From NCBI GenBank assembly GCA_031285775.1, contig JAITVN010000022.1, positions 1 through 34,686 of the forward strand: a stretch of DNA of 34,686 nt, in the 5' to 3' direction. Positions 1 through 7,976 of this stretch are shown in pieces; position 1 is the stretch's first letter, and each line of letters begins with the position of its first letter. Under the pieces are notes generated by a model. The model ran no database searches, was not told the origin of the DNA, and saw only the letters and a list, made by a program, of their open reading frames with translations. The DNA comes from Streptococcaceae bacterium. Lineage in GTDB: Bacteria; Bacillota; Bacilli; Lactobacillales; Streptococcaceae. The translations under genes were made by a program, and so were the position numbers.

Positions 1-29
1 ATTTGGTAAACTACTCAAGTAGCAATTTT

Positions 30-115
30 GCGGAAATGGCGGAATTGGCAGACGCGCAGGATTAAGGATCCTGTGGCCTATCTTGGCTGTGCGGGTTCAA
101 GTCCCGCTTTCCGCA
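30..115 (+). tRNA. tRNA-Leu, anticodon AAG
   Basis: An 86-nt class II tRNA. The acceptor arm pairs GCGGAAA (30-36) with TTTCCGC (108-114), followed by discriminator A115. The anticodon stem CAGGA (57-61) pairs with TCCTG (69-73) around a TTAAGGA loop, which puts the anticodon AAG at 64-66. A long variable arm and the GGTTCAAGTCC T-arm (94-104) support leucine identity. The 3' CCA is not encoded. A34 would need conversion to inosine to read CTC efficiently; whether TadA does this here is inference. Confidence 0.95.
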
Positions 116-120
116 AAATA

Positions 121-141
121 AGAGCCTGTTGGCTCTTTTTT
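121..141 (+). terminator. Rho-independent terminator after tRNA-Leu
   Basis: The stem AGAGCC-TGTT-GGCTCT is followed directly by a run of T residues, six bases after the tRNA end. Confidence 0.9.
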
Positions 142-306
142 GGTAGCCTCCCTTGAGACAAAAGAGGAGGCGTTCAATCAAGAAGGCGAAAGCTTTCCTT
201 TTTTCAAGCTTCACTCTAATAATTCTCACTTTCAAAAAGAAATTATAAAAAATTCTACCCAAAAGATAGAATTTTATCAATTTCCTATGTTTTTATCGGA
301 AATTTG

Positions 307-315
307 TGCTATAAT
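307..315 (+). promoter_or_regulatory. Extended -10 promoter of putative antisense RNA
   Basis: TGCTATAAT is a consensus extended -10 with no clear -35. No plausible plus-strand protein gene follows. A transcript starting near 322 would run against the small minus-strand gene at 380-496. Confidence 0.6.
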
Positions 316-321
316 GTCTGT

Positions 322-412
322 GTAAAAGGTGGAAAAAGTCCTACCTTTCTCCACCGTAAGTCTTTGGAACAATTACGCGTTAGCGCTTCTTACGAGGCGC
401 TTTTGTTATGCG
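322..412 (+). ncRNA. Putative antitoxin RNA of a type I toxin-antitoxin
   Basis: About 90 nt are predicted between the extended -10 promoter and a terminator-like hairpin (AGCGC, 10-nt loop, GCGCT, then TTTTGTT, about 382-410). The 5' part folds into a hairpin (GGTGGA..TCCACC, about 328-354). The RNA is antisense to the last 11 codons and the 3' UTR of the 38-aa peptide gene. It also contains GTCTTTGGA (360-368), repeated at 537-545 opposite the peptide's 5' UTR, so it could pair with both ends of the peptide mRNA. That is the known arrangement of Fst/par RNA II. Existence and size are inferred from sequence only. Confidence 0.45.
327..354 (-). terminator. Terminator of the 38-aa peptide mRNA
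   Basis: Read on the minus strand, GGTGGAGAAAG and CTTTTTCCACC form a stem with one mismatch, followed by TTTTACA. It lies about 26 nt beyond the peptide stop codon and doubles as the 5' hairpin of the opposing RNA. Confidence 0.5.
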
Positions 413-496
413 CTGAGCAATGGCTTTGTCAATTAAGAACTTGCCGGCAGCTCGCAGCACAATCGCAATGGCCGTAGCTATTGCAATCGCAATCAT
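380..496 (-). CDS. 38-aa hydrophobic basic peptide, candidate Fst/holin-like type I toxin
   Basis: The translation begins MIAIAIATAIAIVL and ends APRKKR: a single hydrophobic helix (residues 1-14), an amphipathic middle and a strongly basic C-terminus. This is the general plan of type I toxin peptides such as Fst and Hol_Tox. The ATG at 496 has AAGGA about 8 nt upstream. The gene has its own promoter (628-657), a 5' UTR of about 125 nt and a terminator. An opposing RNA overlaps its 3' end, and the 9-nt repeat GTCTTTGGA is shared between that RNA and the region opposite the peptide's 5' UTR. It lies beside a tRNA gene. I cannot match it to a named family by memory of sequence, so toxicity is inference from organisation. 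The alternative is a non-toxic small membrane peptide. Confidence 0.6.
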   Translation of the reverse strand: MIAIAIATAIAIVLRAAGKFLIDKAIAQRITKAPRKKR

Positions 497-536
497 TCCT
501 GTCTTCCTTTCCCACATATTGGTACAAAGCTCCTTC

Positions 537-545
537 GTCTTTGGA
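537..545. repeat. Direct repeat shared by toxin 5' UTR and antisense RNA
   Basis: GTCTTTGGA here matches 360-368 exactly and in the same orientation. Because the peptide mRNA is made from the other strand, its 5' UTR carries the complement CCAAAGAC and could pair with the antisense RNA. Shorter matches (ACCTTT, GTGGA) lie nearby in both segments. Confidence 0.5.
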
Positions 546-627
546 TTTGTGGAGATGCACCTTTATTGTTCCAGTAAACAAGACTAACAGGCGGCCGAGG
601 TAATTAGTCTCTGCCGAACTTGAATTT

Positions 628-657
628 ACTATAACATAAATCTCACGAAAAAAACAA
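628..657 (-). promoter_or_regulatory. Promoter of the 38-aa peptide gene
   Basis: On the minus strand TTGTTT and TATAGT are separated by 18 nt. Transcription would start near 621 and leave a 5' UTR of about 125 nt. Apart from this leader, 497-762 holds no gene I can support. Confidence 0.45.
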
Positions 658-762
658 CTTCCTTAATCGGCAGCTGTTTGAAAGCAATTTCCCTAATTTA
701 TTTTTTAAATTATAAAAGAAAGATGCAGACTTAAAAATATTAGGTCTCACAAATTAGATGAT

Positions 763-1836
763 CTAGATTATTTTCTCTAAACCAAGTAAATTTTCCGCTA
801 AGCAAGTCTTTTGCAGCTGTCGGAGCTCCTTTTCAAGCAGTGCTTTATCCTTCCGCTTCCAAGCTCCTGCTTTTGAAAACTGAACAATTTTTAAGGAGTT
901 TGTTTCTTTCTCCAATTTTAAATCAAGGAAGCCGACGATTTCACCATTGATTAAGATTGGTAAAGCATAATAGCCATAGACCCGTTTGGCTGGGACAACA
1001 TAGCACTCCAGCCGATAATCGACTTCAAAAAGGAACTTCATCCGTTTGCGCTCTCGGATCAGATTATCAAAAGGGGACAAGAGCCGACTAGCGGAAGAAA
1101 TAATGTCAATATTTGAAAGAAGCTCAAGATCGCTGGACAAGAGATAATAATCTTCAGCGCCAAGATTGCCGATGCACCTGATTTTATCTGTCGCAATCAA
1201 CTGGGCAAAGGCAGAACGCGCATTTTTTTCAGTAAGATAAAAATATCGTTTAATGTCCGCATAGCTGGCTAATCCTAGATTTTTTAAAGCCAGAATAATC
1301 AGGTCGGAAAAAGGAGCAATAGTTTCTGCTTCTTCATCAAGTGTGATTTTATTTTTGATGTCAAAATTAAATTCATAATTTTTCCGAAAATTAAAATCCC
1401 GGCTGACATTAATAATTCCAGAACGCCAGAGAAGCGTTTGTAAGCGGCTATTAGAAGAGTTTTCTTTTAAGAGCTTTTGAGCCGTGTCTTTTAATTGTTG
1501 AGGGTGATTAAACGGCACCGAGGGGAGCAGTTTTTGAAGTTCTTTATAATAACGTGCCTGATTGTTTTCGAGGATGGAGCTCGGGCTTTCGACCAAAGAA
1601 AGTGCGTGTAAATAGGTTTCACAGGCACTCTCGTTTTGATAAAGTTCCAGATAATCATTAGCTGAATATTTTTCCAGGCGGTTGTAAAAAACCAGATCTT
1701 GACTTCTAAGTCCGAAAGTCTGGATGGAATCAAGCTGAATATAGCCCAAATGCTCCAAGACATTCTGCAGATTGTCTAATTTCGGGAATTGTTTATAAAG
1801 CTGGAAATTTTTTAGAATTTCTTTTGTTATTTTCAT
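763..1836 (-). CDS. Winged-helix YcaQ-like DNA glycosylase (HTH_42 family)
   Basis: This 357-residue protein resembles the HTH_42/YcaQ family of DNA glycosylases, which in characterised members release alkylated bases and unhook some interstrand crosslinks. The N-terminal segment GYIQLDSIQT holds a Q-x-D pair (Q34, D36) at the place of the family catalytic motif; Q-x-D is, as I recall, the YcaQ-like rather than AlkZ-like version. The length is near that of the family (about 360-400). A consensus promoter lies upstream at 1969-1997. The ATG overlaps the stop of a short upstream reading frame (ATGA), and there is no clear Shine-Dalgarno, so translation may be coupled or weak. Assignment to the superfamily is fairly secure; the lesion is not predicted. 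Confidence 0.75.
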   Translation of the reverse strand: MKITKEILKNFQLYKQFPKLDNLQNVLEHLGYIQLDSIQTFGLRSQDLVFYNRLEKYSANDYLELYQNESACETYLHALSLVESPSSILENNQARYYKELQKLLPSVPFNHPQQLKDTAQKLLKENSSNSRLQTLLWRSGIINVSRDFNFRKNYEFNFDIKNKITLDEEAETIAPFSDLIILALKNLGLASYADIKRYFYLTEKNARSAFAQLIATDKIRCIGNLGAEDYYLLSSDLELLSNIDIISSASRLLSPFDNLIRERKRMKFLFEVDYRLECYVVPAKRVYGYYALPILINGEIVGFLDLKLEKETNSLKIVQFSKAGAWKRKDKALLEKELRQLQKTCLAENLLGLEKII

Positions 1837-1931
1837 TGATGGTCAAGTTTTCTGTGAAATTTTCGGCAAGAGAGGCCTAATAATGGCAGTGTTATCCCAA
1901 GCATGATGAGGGAAAACACCAGCAGGATCAA
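1833..1931 (-). CDS. Possible 32-aa leader membrane peptide, tentative
   Basis: An open frame with a TTG start encodes a hydrophobic stretch (ILLVFSLIMLGITLPLLGL) and a basic tail. Its TGA overlaps the ATG of the downstream glycosylase gene. It lies within the predicted 5' transcript. The points in favour are the ATGA overlap and the missing Shine-Dalgarno of the next gene. Against it, no ribosome binding site precedes the TTG. It may just be leader RNA. Confidence 0.22.
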   Translation of the reverse strand: MILLVFSLIMLGITLPLLGLSCRKFHRKLDHQ

Positions 1932-1968
1932 AGCAATATTATTTATGGAATTATCTAATTTCTTAAAT

Positions 1969-1997
1969 ATTATAATATTTTCGCGGATAAGTGTCAA
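1969..1997 (-). promoter_or_regulatory. Consensus sigma-A promoter of the YcaQ-like gene
   Basis: TTGACA and TATAAT (minus strand), spaced by exactly 17 nt, about 130 nt upstream of the glycosylase start. Both hexamers match consensus perfectly, so strong basal transcription is expected. Confidence 0.8.
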
Positions 1998-2125
1998 ATT
2001 GAGAAACAGAAGTGAAAGTGATGTCTTATTTCACTAAAAAATTGCCAAACACACCCTTTAATTTTTCTAGGAAAATTTTCTCCTTCAAAATTTGTGAAGA
2101 AAACGCTCCCTTAAAATTCTAAATC

Positions 2126-2134
2126 TGTTATAAT
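2126..2134 (+). promoter_or_regulatory. Extended -10 promoter of aldo/keto reductase gene
   Basis: TGTTATAAT lies 22 nt before the start codon, and AGAAAGAAGG (2141-2150) serves as ribosome binding site. No clear -35 is present. Confidence 0.65.
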
Positions 2135-2156
2135 AGAGACAGAAAGAAGGTTCAAC

Positions 2157-3071
2157 ATGAAATATTTCCAAATCGGAGACATGAATGCGTCGCAAATTGT
2201 GCTGGGCATCATGAACTTTAATGAAAAGGATAAAGATCCTGCGCGTGCGTTGGAGACGGCCGTTGAAGGCGGAATCAATTTCTTTGACAATGCGGACATT
2301 TATGGCGCTGGCGAATGTGAGAAGATTTTCGCGGATGCTTTGGCCAAGACGAGTATCAAGCGAGAAGACATTTACATCCAGTCGAAAGTTGGTATTGTTC
2401 CAGGAATTGAGTATAACTTTACCAAAGAGCATATTATCGAGGCAACGGAGGGCTGCATGAAGCGCCTTCAAGTTGATTACTTGGACTCGCTTTTGTTGCA
2501 TCGTCCAGATACTCTGGTTGAGCCAGAGGAAGTGGCAGCAGCCTTTGATGCGCTTGAGAAATCTGGTAAGGTGCGTCATTTTGGTGTCTCAAATCAAAAT
2601 CCTGGACAGATCGAGCTGTTGAAAACTGCAGTGAAGCAGCCTCTTTTGATGAACCAGCTGCAGCTTTCCCTGACAAATACTGGCATGATTGACCAAGGCT
2701 TCCATGTTAATATGGCAGATGCAAGAAGTTTGGATCATGATGGCGGAATTCTAGAGTACAGTCGTATTCACAAAATGACAATTCAGGCATGGTCGCCCTT
2801 CCGCTTCGGCTTCTTTGAAGGCTTCTTTGTGGGAAATCGCGAAAAATATGCAACGCTTAATGACAAGCTGGATGAGTTGGCTGCCAAATACAAGGCAACA
2901 CCAGATGGAATTGCCATTGCTTGGATAAGTCGCCATCCTGCAAATATTCAAACAATTATCGGAACGGTTAATCTCAATCGTATTAAAGCCGTAACGGATG
3001 CTAGCGACATTGTCTTAACGCATCAGGAGTGGTATGACCTCTATCTGGCCGCTGGAAATGACTTGCCTTAA
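2157..3071 (+). CDS. Aldo/keto reductase, YdhF-like
   Basis: A 304-residue cytoplasmic NADPH-dependent oxidoreductase of the aldo/keto reductase (TIM-barrel) superfamily. The catalytic tetrad is visible: D44 and Y49 in FFDNADIYG, K77 in QSKVG and H115 in LLLHRPD. The closest remembered match is the E. coli YdhF type. The C-terminal phosphate-binding region of the cofactor site fits IIGTVNLNRI. The ATG follows a good Shine-Dalgarno. It is monocistronic, divergent from the YcaQ-like gene and in front of the ireB operon. The physiological substrate cannot be read from sequence; carbonyl detoxification is a generic guess. Confidence 0.88.
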   Translation: MKYFQIGDMNASQIVLGIMNFNEKDKDPARALETAVEGGINFFDNADIYGAGECEKIFADALAKTSIKREDIYIQSKVGIVPGIEYNFTKEHIIEATEGCMKRLQVDYLDSLLLHRPDTLVEPEEVAAAFDALEKSGKVRHFGVSNQNPGQIELLKTAVKQPLLMNQLQLSLTNTGMIDQGFHVNMADARSLDHDGGILEYSRIHKMTIQAWSPFRFGFFEGFFVGNREKYATLNDKLDELAAKYKATPDGIAIAWISRHPANIQTIIGTVNLNRIKAVTDASDIVLTHQEWYDLYLAAGNDLP

Positions 3072-3171
3072 AAAGTGAAACAAATGCACTTTTGCCCTTG
3101 AGTAGGAAATTTTTATACAAAGAGACAGGCTAGCTGGTCTTGAAGCAAGAGTTAGCAAATTTAAGAAAATA

Positions 3172-3195
3172 TTGTTATAATTAGAATTATAACAA
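3172..3195. promoter_or_regulatory. Palindrome containing the ireB extended -10 promoter
   Basis: TTGTTATAAT-TAGA-ATTATAACAA is a perfect 10-bp inverted repeat. The left arm contains TGTTATAAT, an extended -10. Because it is palindromic, the site could also fire on the minus strand or bind a dimeric regulator. It sits about 67 nt before ireB, whose ribosome binding site is GGAGG. Confidence 0.55.
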
Positions 3196-3262
3196 GGTTT
3201 GACGTAGCCTAAAGTGCGTTAATTAAAGAACAGGCTTTGTAAGGCAAAGTCTTGGAGGTAAA

Positions 3263-3529
3263 ATGAGCTTTACAGATGAAACCATGCGCTTTGATCTCCA
3301 TGATTTCAGCGCAAATGAAATTGAAAACACCTTAGCTTCGGTTTATTCGACTTTGGCAGATAAAGGATACGATCCGATCAATCAGCTGGTGGGGTATTTA
3401 TTATCAGGGGATCCAGCTTATATTCCTCGTCAAAATGAGGCACGCTCGAAGATGAGTCATCTTAATCGTGATGATGTTGTTGAAGAGCTGGTCAAGTCTT
3501 ACTTGAAAGCAAACGGAGCAATGCGTTGA
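3263..3529 (+). CDS. ireB: IreB family regulatory phosphoprotein (UPF0297)
   Basis: An 88-residue cytoplasmic protein with the very conserved UPF0297 sequence ([10 protein letters not shown] at the start; [19 protein letters not shown] in the middle). In Enterococcus faecalis IreB is phosphorylated by the PASTA kinase IreK on N-terminal threonines and restrains intrinsic cephalosporin resistance; T4 and T7 here are in the equivalent place. It starts the conserved Firmicutes ireB-ruvX-yrzB operon and overlaps the next gene. GGAGG precedes the ATG by about 5 nt. Length is typical. Confidence 0.93.
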   Translation: MSFTDETMRFDLHDFSANEIENTLASVYSTLADKGYDPINQLVGYLLSGDPAYIPRQNEARSKMSHLNRDDVVEELVKSYLKANGAMR

Positions 3530-3951
3530 TCGGACGATTAATGGGACTGGATGTCGGCAGCAAGACAGTGGGTGTGGCCTTGTCAGATCCGCTGGGAATT
3601 ACGGCACAGCCAGTTGAAACAATAAAAATAGATGAAGATGCTGGAAATCTGGGTTTTGATCGTTTAGCAGAATTGCTGGCTCAGTACAAGCCGACCAAAT
3701 TTGTGCTTGGCTTGCCCAAACACATGAACAATGACGAAGGTGTGCGTGCCGAAGCGAGTAGAGACTATGGCAGGAAATTGACGGAAAAATTCGGACTTCC
3801 AGTAGATTTTCAAGATGAGCGTTTGACGACGATGCAGGCGGAAAAGGTTTTGATTGATGGCGGAACGCGTCGCAAAGACCGGAAAAAATACATCGATAAG
3901 TTGGCAGCGGTTCTGATTTTACAGAATTATCTGGATGCAAACCGTTTCTGA
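3526..3951 (+). CDS. ruvX: RuvX/YqgF Holliday-junction resolvase-fold nuclease
   Basis: A 141-residue RNase H-like nuclease of the YqgF family, linked in other bacteria to Holliday-junction resolution and to 16S rRNA 5'-end maturation. The first acidic residue is in [16 protein letters not shown], and the family signature [10 protein letters not shown] is present. A TTG start overlapping the ireB stop is preferred: GGAG lies 9 nt upstream and it gives the usual few residues before GLDVG. An ATG at 3541 is possible but has no ribosome binding site. It is translationally coupled to ireB. Confidence 0.92.
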   Translation: MIGRLMGLDVGSKTVGVALSDPLGITAQPVETIKIDEDAGNLGFDRLAELLAQYKPTKFVLGLPKHMNNDEGVRAEASRDYGRKLTEKFGLPVDFQDERLTTMQAEKVLIDGGTRRKDRKKYIDKLAAVLILQNYLDANRF

Positions 3952-3962
3952 TGACAATCACT

Positions 3963-3971
3963 TGTTATAAT
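3963..3971 (+). promoter_or_regulatory. Extended -10 promoter before yrzB-like gene
   Basis: TGTTATAAT 12 nt after the ruvX stop gives the third operon gene a possible promoter of its own. Confidence 0.5.
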
Positions 3972-4047
3972 TTCAGCATTTGCTGCTTGAGCATTTATAT
4001 GCAGAAAGCCGCAAAATGACTAATAGAGATATGGAGAAACAATCTAT

Positions 4048-4371
4048 ATGACAGATCATACACATGATTATGATCAGGCTGAGGAGGACGAGCGCCAAAT
4101 CACCTTGATTGATGACGAAGGAAATGAGGTTCTTTTTGAAGTCCTATTGACAATTGATGGTCAGGAGGAGTTTGGGAAAAACTACGTTTTATTATTGCCG
4201 TCAGGACACGAAGATGATGAAGATGTTGAGATCTCAGTGTATTCATTTACCCAAAATGAAGACGGCACCGAAGGAGATTTGATGCCGATTCCTGAAAATG
4301 CTGAGGATGAGTGGTCAATGATTGAGGATGTCTTCAATCAGTTTCAAGAAGAAGTAGGTGACGAAGGCTAG
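4048..4371 (+). CDS. DUF1292 (YrzB family) acidic protein
   Basis: A 107-residue acidic protein with the DUF1292 pattern ([19 protein letters not shown], then YVLLLPSG and VEISVYSF). It is the third member of the ireB-ruvX-yrzB block found widely in Firmicutes. Function is unknown. It has no membrane segment or signal peptide and is rich in D/E at both ends. The ATG follows ATGGAGAAACAATCT. A terminator lies at 4494-4518. Confidence 0.88.
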   Translation: MTDHTHDYDQAEEDERQITLIDDEGNEVLFEVLLTIDGQEEFGKNYVLLLPSGHEDDEDVEISVYSFTQNEDGTEGDLMPIPENAEDEWSMIEDVFNQFQEEVGDEG

Positions 4372-4493
4372 GAGATCTTCAACCCTAATCTGCGCCTGCT
4401 GTTGTTGATTTGATTGGGGTGCAGATCCGCCAATATTCTGAGCGGTTGAAGCGTTCATTAAGCTAGAGTTATTTATTACGAAAAATTAAACTT

Positions 4494-4518
4494 AAGCTTG
4501 TTTTTACAGGCTTTTTTA
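4494..4518 (+). terminator. Terminator of the ireB-ruvX-yrzB operon
   Basis: AAGCTTG and CAGGCTT pair (one G-T) around a T-rich loop, followed by TTTT. Confidence 0.7.
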
Positions 4519-4524
4519 TCTTAA

Positions 4525-4553
4525 TTGTAAATCAGCACTTATTTTGTTAGAAT
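4525..4553 (+). promoter_or_regulatory. Promoter of the 542-aa membrane protein gene
   Basis: TTGTAA and TAGAAT spaced 17 nt, about 35 nt before the TTG start. Confidence 0.45.
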
Positions 4554-4587
4554 TTATACATCAGCTTTTTTACTGAAAGGAAGATGC

Positions 4588-6216
4588 TTGGACGAGAACA
4601 ATGAAAACAAAAAAATGACTTATCGTCGTAGTACGCGTCATTTAGATAAAAAATTTCACAAAGTCGGCTTTGAGTCAGAAGACAATGATTTTCAGCATCA
4701 ACTCTCTAGAAAAGCTTTGACACATGACACTGATTTTGACGAAGAAAGCGAAAATGAGAGGGAGTTGCCGATTTCTCGATCTTCTTTCTTCTCGAACAGT
4801 TTTTCACATCTTCAGCTTTTAATTTTTTCTGTCATTCTGAGTCTCACATTCTATAGCTGTCCTTTTTTCAATCGTGTTGCCACTGGTTCTGCCGCTGTAA
4901 ATTTATATGCTGGATTTGGCATGAATCATGGTGTAACGCCTTACAATGAGCTTTTTGGATCTTCTGGTCCGCTTTTCTACTTGGTTAATCAAATTGGCGC
5001 AGCTACTGGCTCAACGCTGATCTTGTGGCTATGTGAGATCATTGTCTTATGGGGCTCAGGCGTTATGGCTTTTGATATCATTCAGGAAATGCTGAACAAG
5101 AAATCTTTATCCACTGTCATCGCTGCATCGACAATGTTAGCAATCGCAGGAATTTCGCTGGGTGGTGATCAGGGGATTGTTTTCGCGCTTCCATTTGCAC
5201 TTTACGGCGTGCGTGTGCTTAACCGCTATTTCATAGATGACAAGGCTGTTAAAGACGAAGTTTTCATCTTATTTGGTATTTCCGGCGCTTTGGCTAGCCT
5301 TTTCTTCCCGTTATTTTTGGTAATTTGGGTAATTGGTGCGCTCGGGCTTTTTGGAAGAAATATTTCTCTGAGAAATTTTGGGCGCGGATTTTATCAGCTG
5401 TTGGCAGGTGTTTTCGGTTTTCTGCTGGTTTTTTCAGTGGCAGGTTATTATACTTTGACTACGCAGATCTTTTTCCCGACAATTGAGCAAGCTGTGATCC
5501 TGCCTTTTACTCACCTGAATGTCTCGGCTTCCGGCGCAATAAATCTGGCAATTTCATTGCTTCTTGTTTTGCTGTTCGGGCTCTTGTCCAGCTGGTTTTA
5601 CGGCTTTTATTATGCGGCGAACGGCAGCCATCGCATTTGGTCAGGCGTGCTTTTGTTTGTCGGCATATTGAGTTTGATTTTTGTGTCATTCATGCAGAGC
5701 TACTCTCCAGCCTTTGCGCTGGTCATTCTGCCCTTTTCATTCATGTTCATCGGTTTGCATGTGGATCGTGAAATGCTTAGGCAGCGCTCCTCATTTGGAG
5801 AAGCCCTTTCAAAATATATCCGAGCTGCCGCAATTCTTCCTGTGCTTGGCTTGATTTTTTTGGTTGCTTATCCAGTGGCAGACACGATGTTGAATTCCAG
5901 CTATATTTCCTCAGAAAGAGCGGTTGCAGCTTATGTCAAGAAGCAAAGTACTTCAAGTGATCAAGTGACCGTGCTTTCAAATAGTTTAGAAATCAATCGT
6001 CTGGCTAGACGAGCATCTGATGTGACGTTGCCGCCTTCTTACTATCCAGCTTCATACAACCAAGCGGTGAGCATCAACATTTCTACTGCAAAAAGCAAGT
6101 ATGTTGTGGTGGACAATAAGCTTGATTTGTCAGATTCTCTGAAAAGCATGCTTAGCTCTAACTATAAGAATGTGAAGTTTGGTGACACACACTTCAAAAT
6201 TTATCAGATAAAGTAA
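4588..6216 (+). CDS. Polytopic membrane protein, probable GT-C-type glycosyltransferase
   Basis: A 542-residue integral membrane protein. About 72 hydrophilic N-terminal residues precede a series of roughly 10-12 hydrophobic helices and a C-terminal hydrophilic domain (about 445-542). The first extracytoplasmic loop reads GVTPYNELFGSSGPLFYL (about residues 115-132), the arrangement (PY..lF...GPl.Y) seen in lipid-linked-sugar transferases of the PMT/ArnT-like GT-C class. A TTG start with AGGAAG just upstream is used; an ATG nine codons later has no ribosome binding site. The substrate is unknown; decoration of a wall polysaccharide or teichoic acid is only a guess. It converges on another membrane protein with a shared terminator. 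Confidence 0.65.
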   Translation: MDENNENKKMTYRRSTRHLDKKFHKVGFESEDNDFQHQLSRKALTHDTDFDEESENERELPISRSSFFSNSFSHLQLLIFSVILSLTFYSCPFFNRVATGSAAVNLYAGFGMNHGVTPYNELFGSSGPLFYLVNQIGAATGSTLILWLCEIIVLWGSGVMAFDIIQEMLNKKSLSTVIAASTMLAIAGISLGGDQGIVFALPFALYGVRVLNRYFIDDKAVKDEVFILFGISGALASLFFPLFLVIWVIGALGLFGRNISLRNFGRGFYQLLAGVFGFLLVFSVAGYYTLTTQIFFPTIEQAVILPFTHLNVSASGAINLAISLLLVLLFGLLSSWFYGFYYAANGSHRIWSGVLLFVGILSLIFVSFMQSYSPAFALVILPFSFMFIGLHVDREMLRQRSSFGEALSKYIRAAAILPVLGLIFLVAYPVADTMLNSSYISSERAVAAYVKKQSTSSDQVTVLSNSLEINRLARRASDVTLPPSYYPASYNQAVSINISTAKSKYVVVDNKLDLSDSLKSMLSSNYKNVKFGDTHFKIYQIK

Positions 6217-6263
6217 GCCTAATGAACAGCTGCGCAAGCATATAAACTGAGACATAAAACATT

Positions 6264-6306
6264 AAAAACCGCTTGAAATCTCTTAAAAAGAGTTCATGCG
6301 GTTTTT
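6264..6306. terminator. Bidirectional terminator between convergent membrane protein genes
   Basis: AAAAACCGC and GCGGTTTTT form the outer stem with further inner pairing. Poly-A and poly-T on the two sides let it work in both directions. It overlaps the last codons of the minus-strand gene. Confidence 0.85.
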
Positions 6307-7976
6307 CTCTGTAAAATAAAGGCGATTGGCCAAAAAAGCATAACAGCGGCTGCAAGATAATTCTGCTTTGAATTATCGAATTCTAACTCGATTTGATTGT
6401 TTCTGATCTCTGTTCTCGCAATGATGGGGCTTCCGATTTTACTCAGTTTGTACTTTTTCTTTGAAATCGGCTTTCCTTTTGTTGTTAGCTTACTGTTCGT
6501 ATAAATGGTCACTGGAAACTCAATTGTTCTCGAGTTTTTCTCCTGTAATTTTTCTTTAACAATTATTCTGTTTTTCTTGACTGTTTTGTTAAAGTTGTCA
6601 TTGGGATGGATAATCTCATTCGCGTAGAGCTGGTAGGGATTTTTATTGCGGCCAGTATAGCTGGGGAGATAATCCGGCGTAGGTTTCTGGACGAGTTCTA
6701 AGGCCTTGGCTTTATCTTTCACAAAAAACGAAGACTTAATATCCTTAGCATTTTCAGTCGCAAGAATCGTGCTTGTCCCCGATGTGAGAAAGTTTTCGGT
6801 TTTACGCCAGGCGCCCAGGCTTGTGAACATCAGAAGAATGACCTGGATGATGCCTGCGGAAACAAACAATAGATTCGCCTTTTTGACATTTGAAAGTTTG
6901 AAGAAGAGGTAGATTGCGAGTATCGTGACAGGCACAAAGAAGCGAAATGGAAATTGGACAAGTCCTACAAGCGGGACTTGTTTGTCTATTAAATGATTCC
7001 ATGGGATGACACTAGTGGAAAGAATGAGGAAAAATGTCAAAATCGAGAAAAGAAATCTGTTCATATTGTCCATTATCGTCCACTTTGTTAAGAAATAAGC
7101 GACAACTAGAAATAGAACGATCAGCAAGGAAATAGGGTTGATGAGCCAATAGTAACTGTTCTGATTGATTGTGTTGGAACTCATTTCTTTGTTTACGAAT
7201 GGCGCAATCAGATTATTTTGCTGAAAGGCCGTGAAAAAGGCTGCCCAGATGTTGAGTGTCAGCAAAATGAACAGCAGTATTTCTCTCAAGATTTGGCGAA
7301 GAAAGCTGAGTTTTTGACTGCTTCGGAAAAGCCCGTATGCAAAAACAGGAAGGTAAATCATTACAAGAATTAGAGCAGACAGCATATGTACTTGAAACAT
7401 CAAGGCTGTCAGTATTCCAAGCTTGAATTTTGGAAATTTGCCGCCTTGTAACACTGGGAATATGATGCTTAAGCAGAGCGGCATGATTGCAGCTCCCCAG
7501 CTTGAGAAGCCTTGTCTTGTTACCCAGTACAAAACAGAAAAAGTAGACATGTAAAATATTGCACCGTAACAGCTTTTCAGCTGTGTCACATGCCCTGCTT
7601 TTAGGAATTGAGACATCGATAATCCCGAAATTAGAAACAATATGAAGTTGGATAGCATTTGGTAAATGAACCAGTTTTTACTGATCAATACCAGCAGGCC
7701 GTGTAAATAGGCCAGATATGGGCTGTAAAAGGCGTTGACGATTCTTCCGGACTGTTGAAATCCGTATAAAGAAATGAAATATTCAAAATTCCAGTGTTTT
7801 ATTTGTTCGGCTGTCTCAAAGAAACGATTGAAATGAAAAATGGCGTCGGAACCTATGATCATTGACTGAGTCAGAAGCTGGGGAAGCAAGAAAATAAAAG
7901 CCGTGGCGGTGATGATTAGGAATGTCTTTTGTTTCTCGCTTAGCTTATTATTAAGTATCTCTTTCAAATGTAACAT
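6294..7976 (-). CDS. Polytopic membrane protein, GT-C/PTPS-related membrane family-like
   Basis: A 560-residue membrane protein with about 11-12 hydrophobic helices and a hydrophilic C-terminal domain (about 395-535) that ends in one last helix. After the first helix, the loop IIGSDAIFHFNRFFE (41-55) carries an acidic residue and a histidine like the first-loop D/H motif of GT-C enzymes and of membrane proteins annotated as 6-pyruvoyl-tetrahydropterin synthase-related. The ATG has AGAGGA about 10 nt upstream. A role in surface polysaccharide glycosylation is plausible because the convergent neighbour has a similar plan, but no substrate can be named. Confidence 0.6.
   Translation of the reverse strand: MLHLKEILNNKLSEKQKTFLIITATAFIFLLPQLLTQSMIIGSDAIFHFNRFFETAEQIKHWNFEYFISLYGFQQSGRIVNAFYSPYLAYLHGLLVLISKNWFIYQMLSNFILFLISGLSMSQFLKAGHVTQLKSCYGAIFYMSTFSVLYWVTRQGFSSWGAAIMPLCLSIIFPVLQGGKFPKFKLGILTALMFQVHMLSALILVMIYLPVFAYGLFRSSQKLSFLRQILREILLFILLTLNIWAAFFTAFQQNNLIAPFVNKEMSSNTINQNSYYWLINPISLLIVLFLVVAYFLTKWTIMDNMNRFLFSILTFFLILSTSVIPWNHLIDKQVPLVGLVQFPFRFFVPVTILAIYLFFKLSNVKKANLLFVSAGIIQVILLMFTSLGAWRKTENFLTSGTSTILATENAKDIKSSFFVKDKAKALELVQKPTPDYLPSYTGRNKNPYQLYANEIIHPNDNFNKTVKKNRIIVKEKLQEKNSRTIEFPVTIYTNSKLTTKGKPISKKKYKLSKIGSPIIARTEIRNNQIELEFDNSKQNYLAAAVMLFWPIAFILQRKTA

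Noticed and set aside
140-325. 61-codon plus-strand ORF after tRNA-Leu
   Set aside because: It starts inside the tRNA terminator region, has no ribosome binding site and is AT-rich leader-like sequence.
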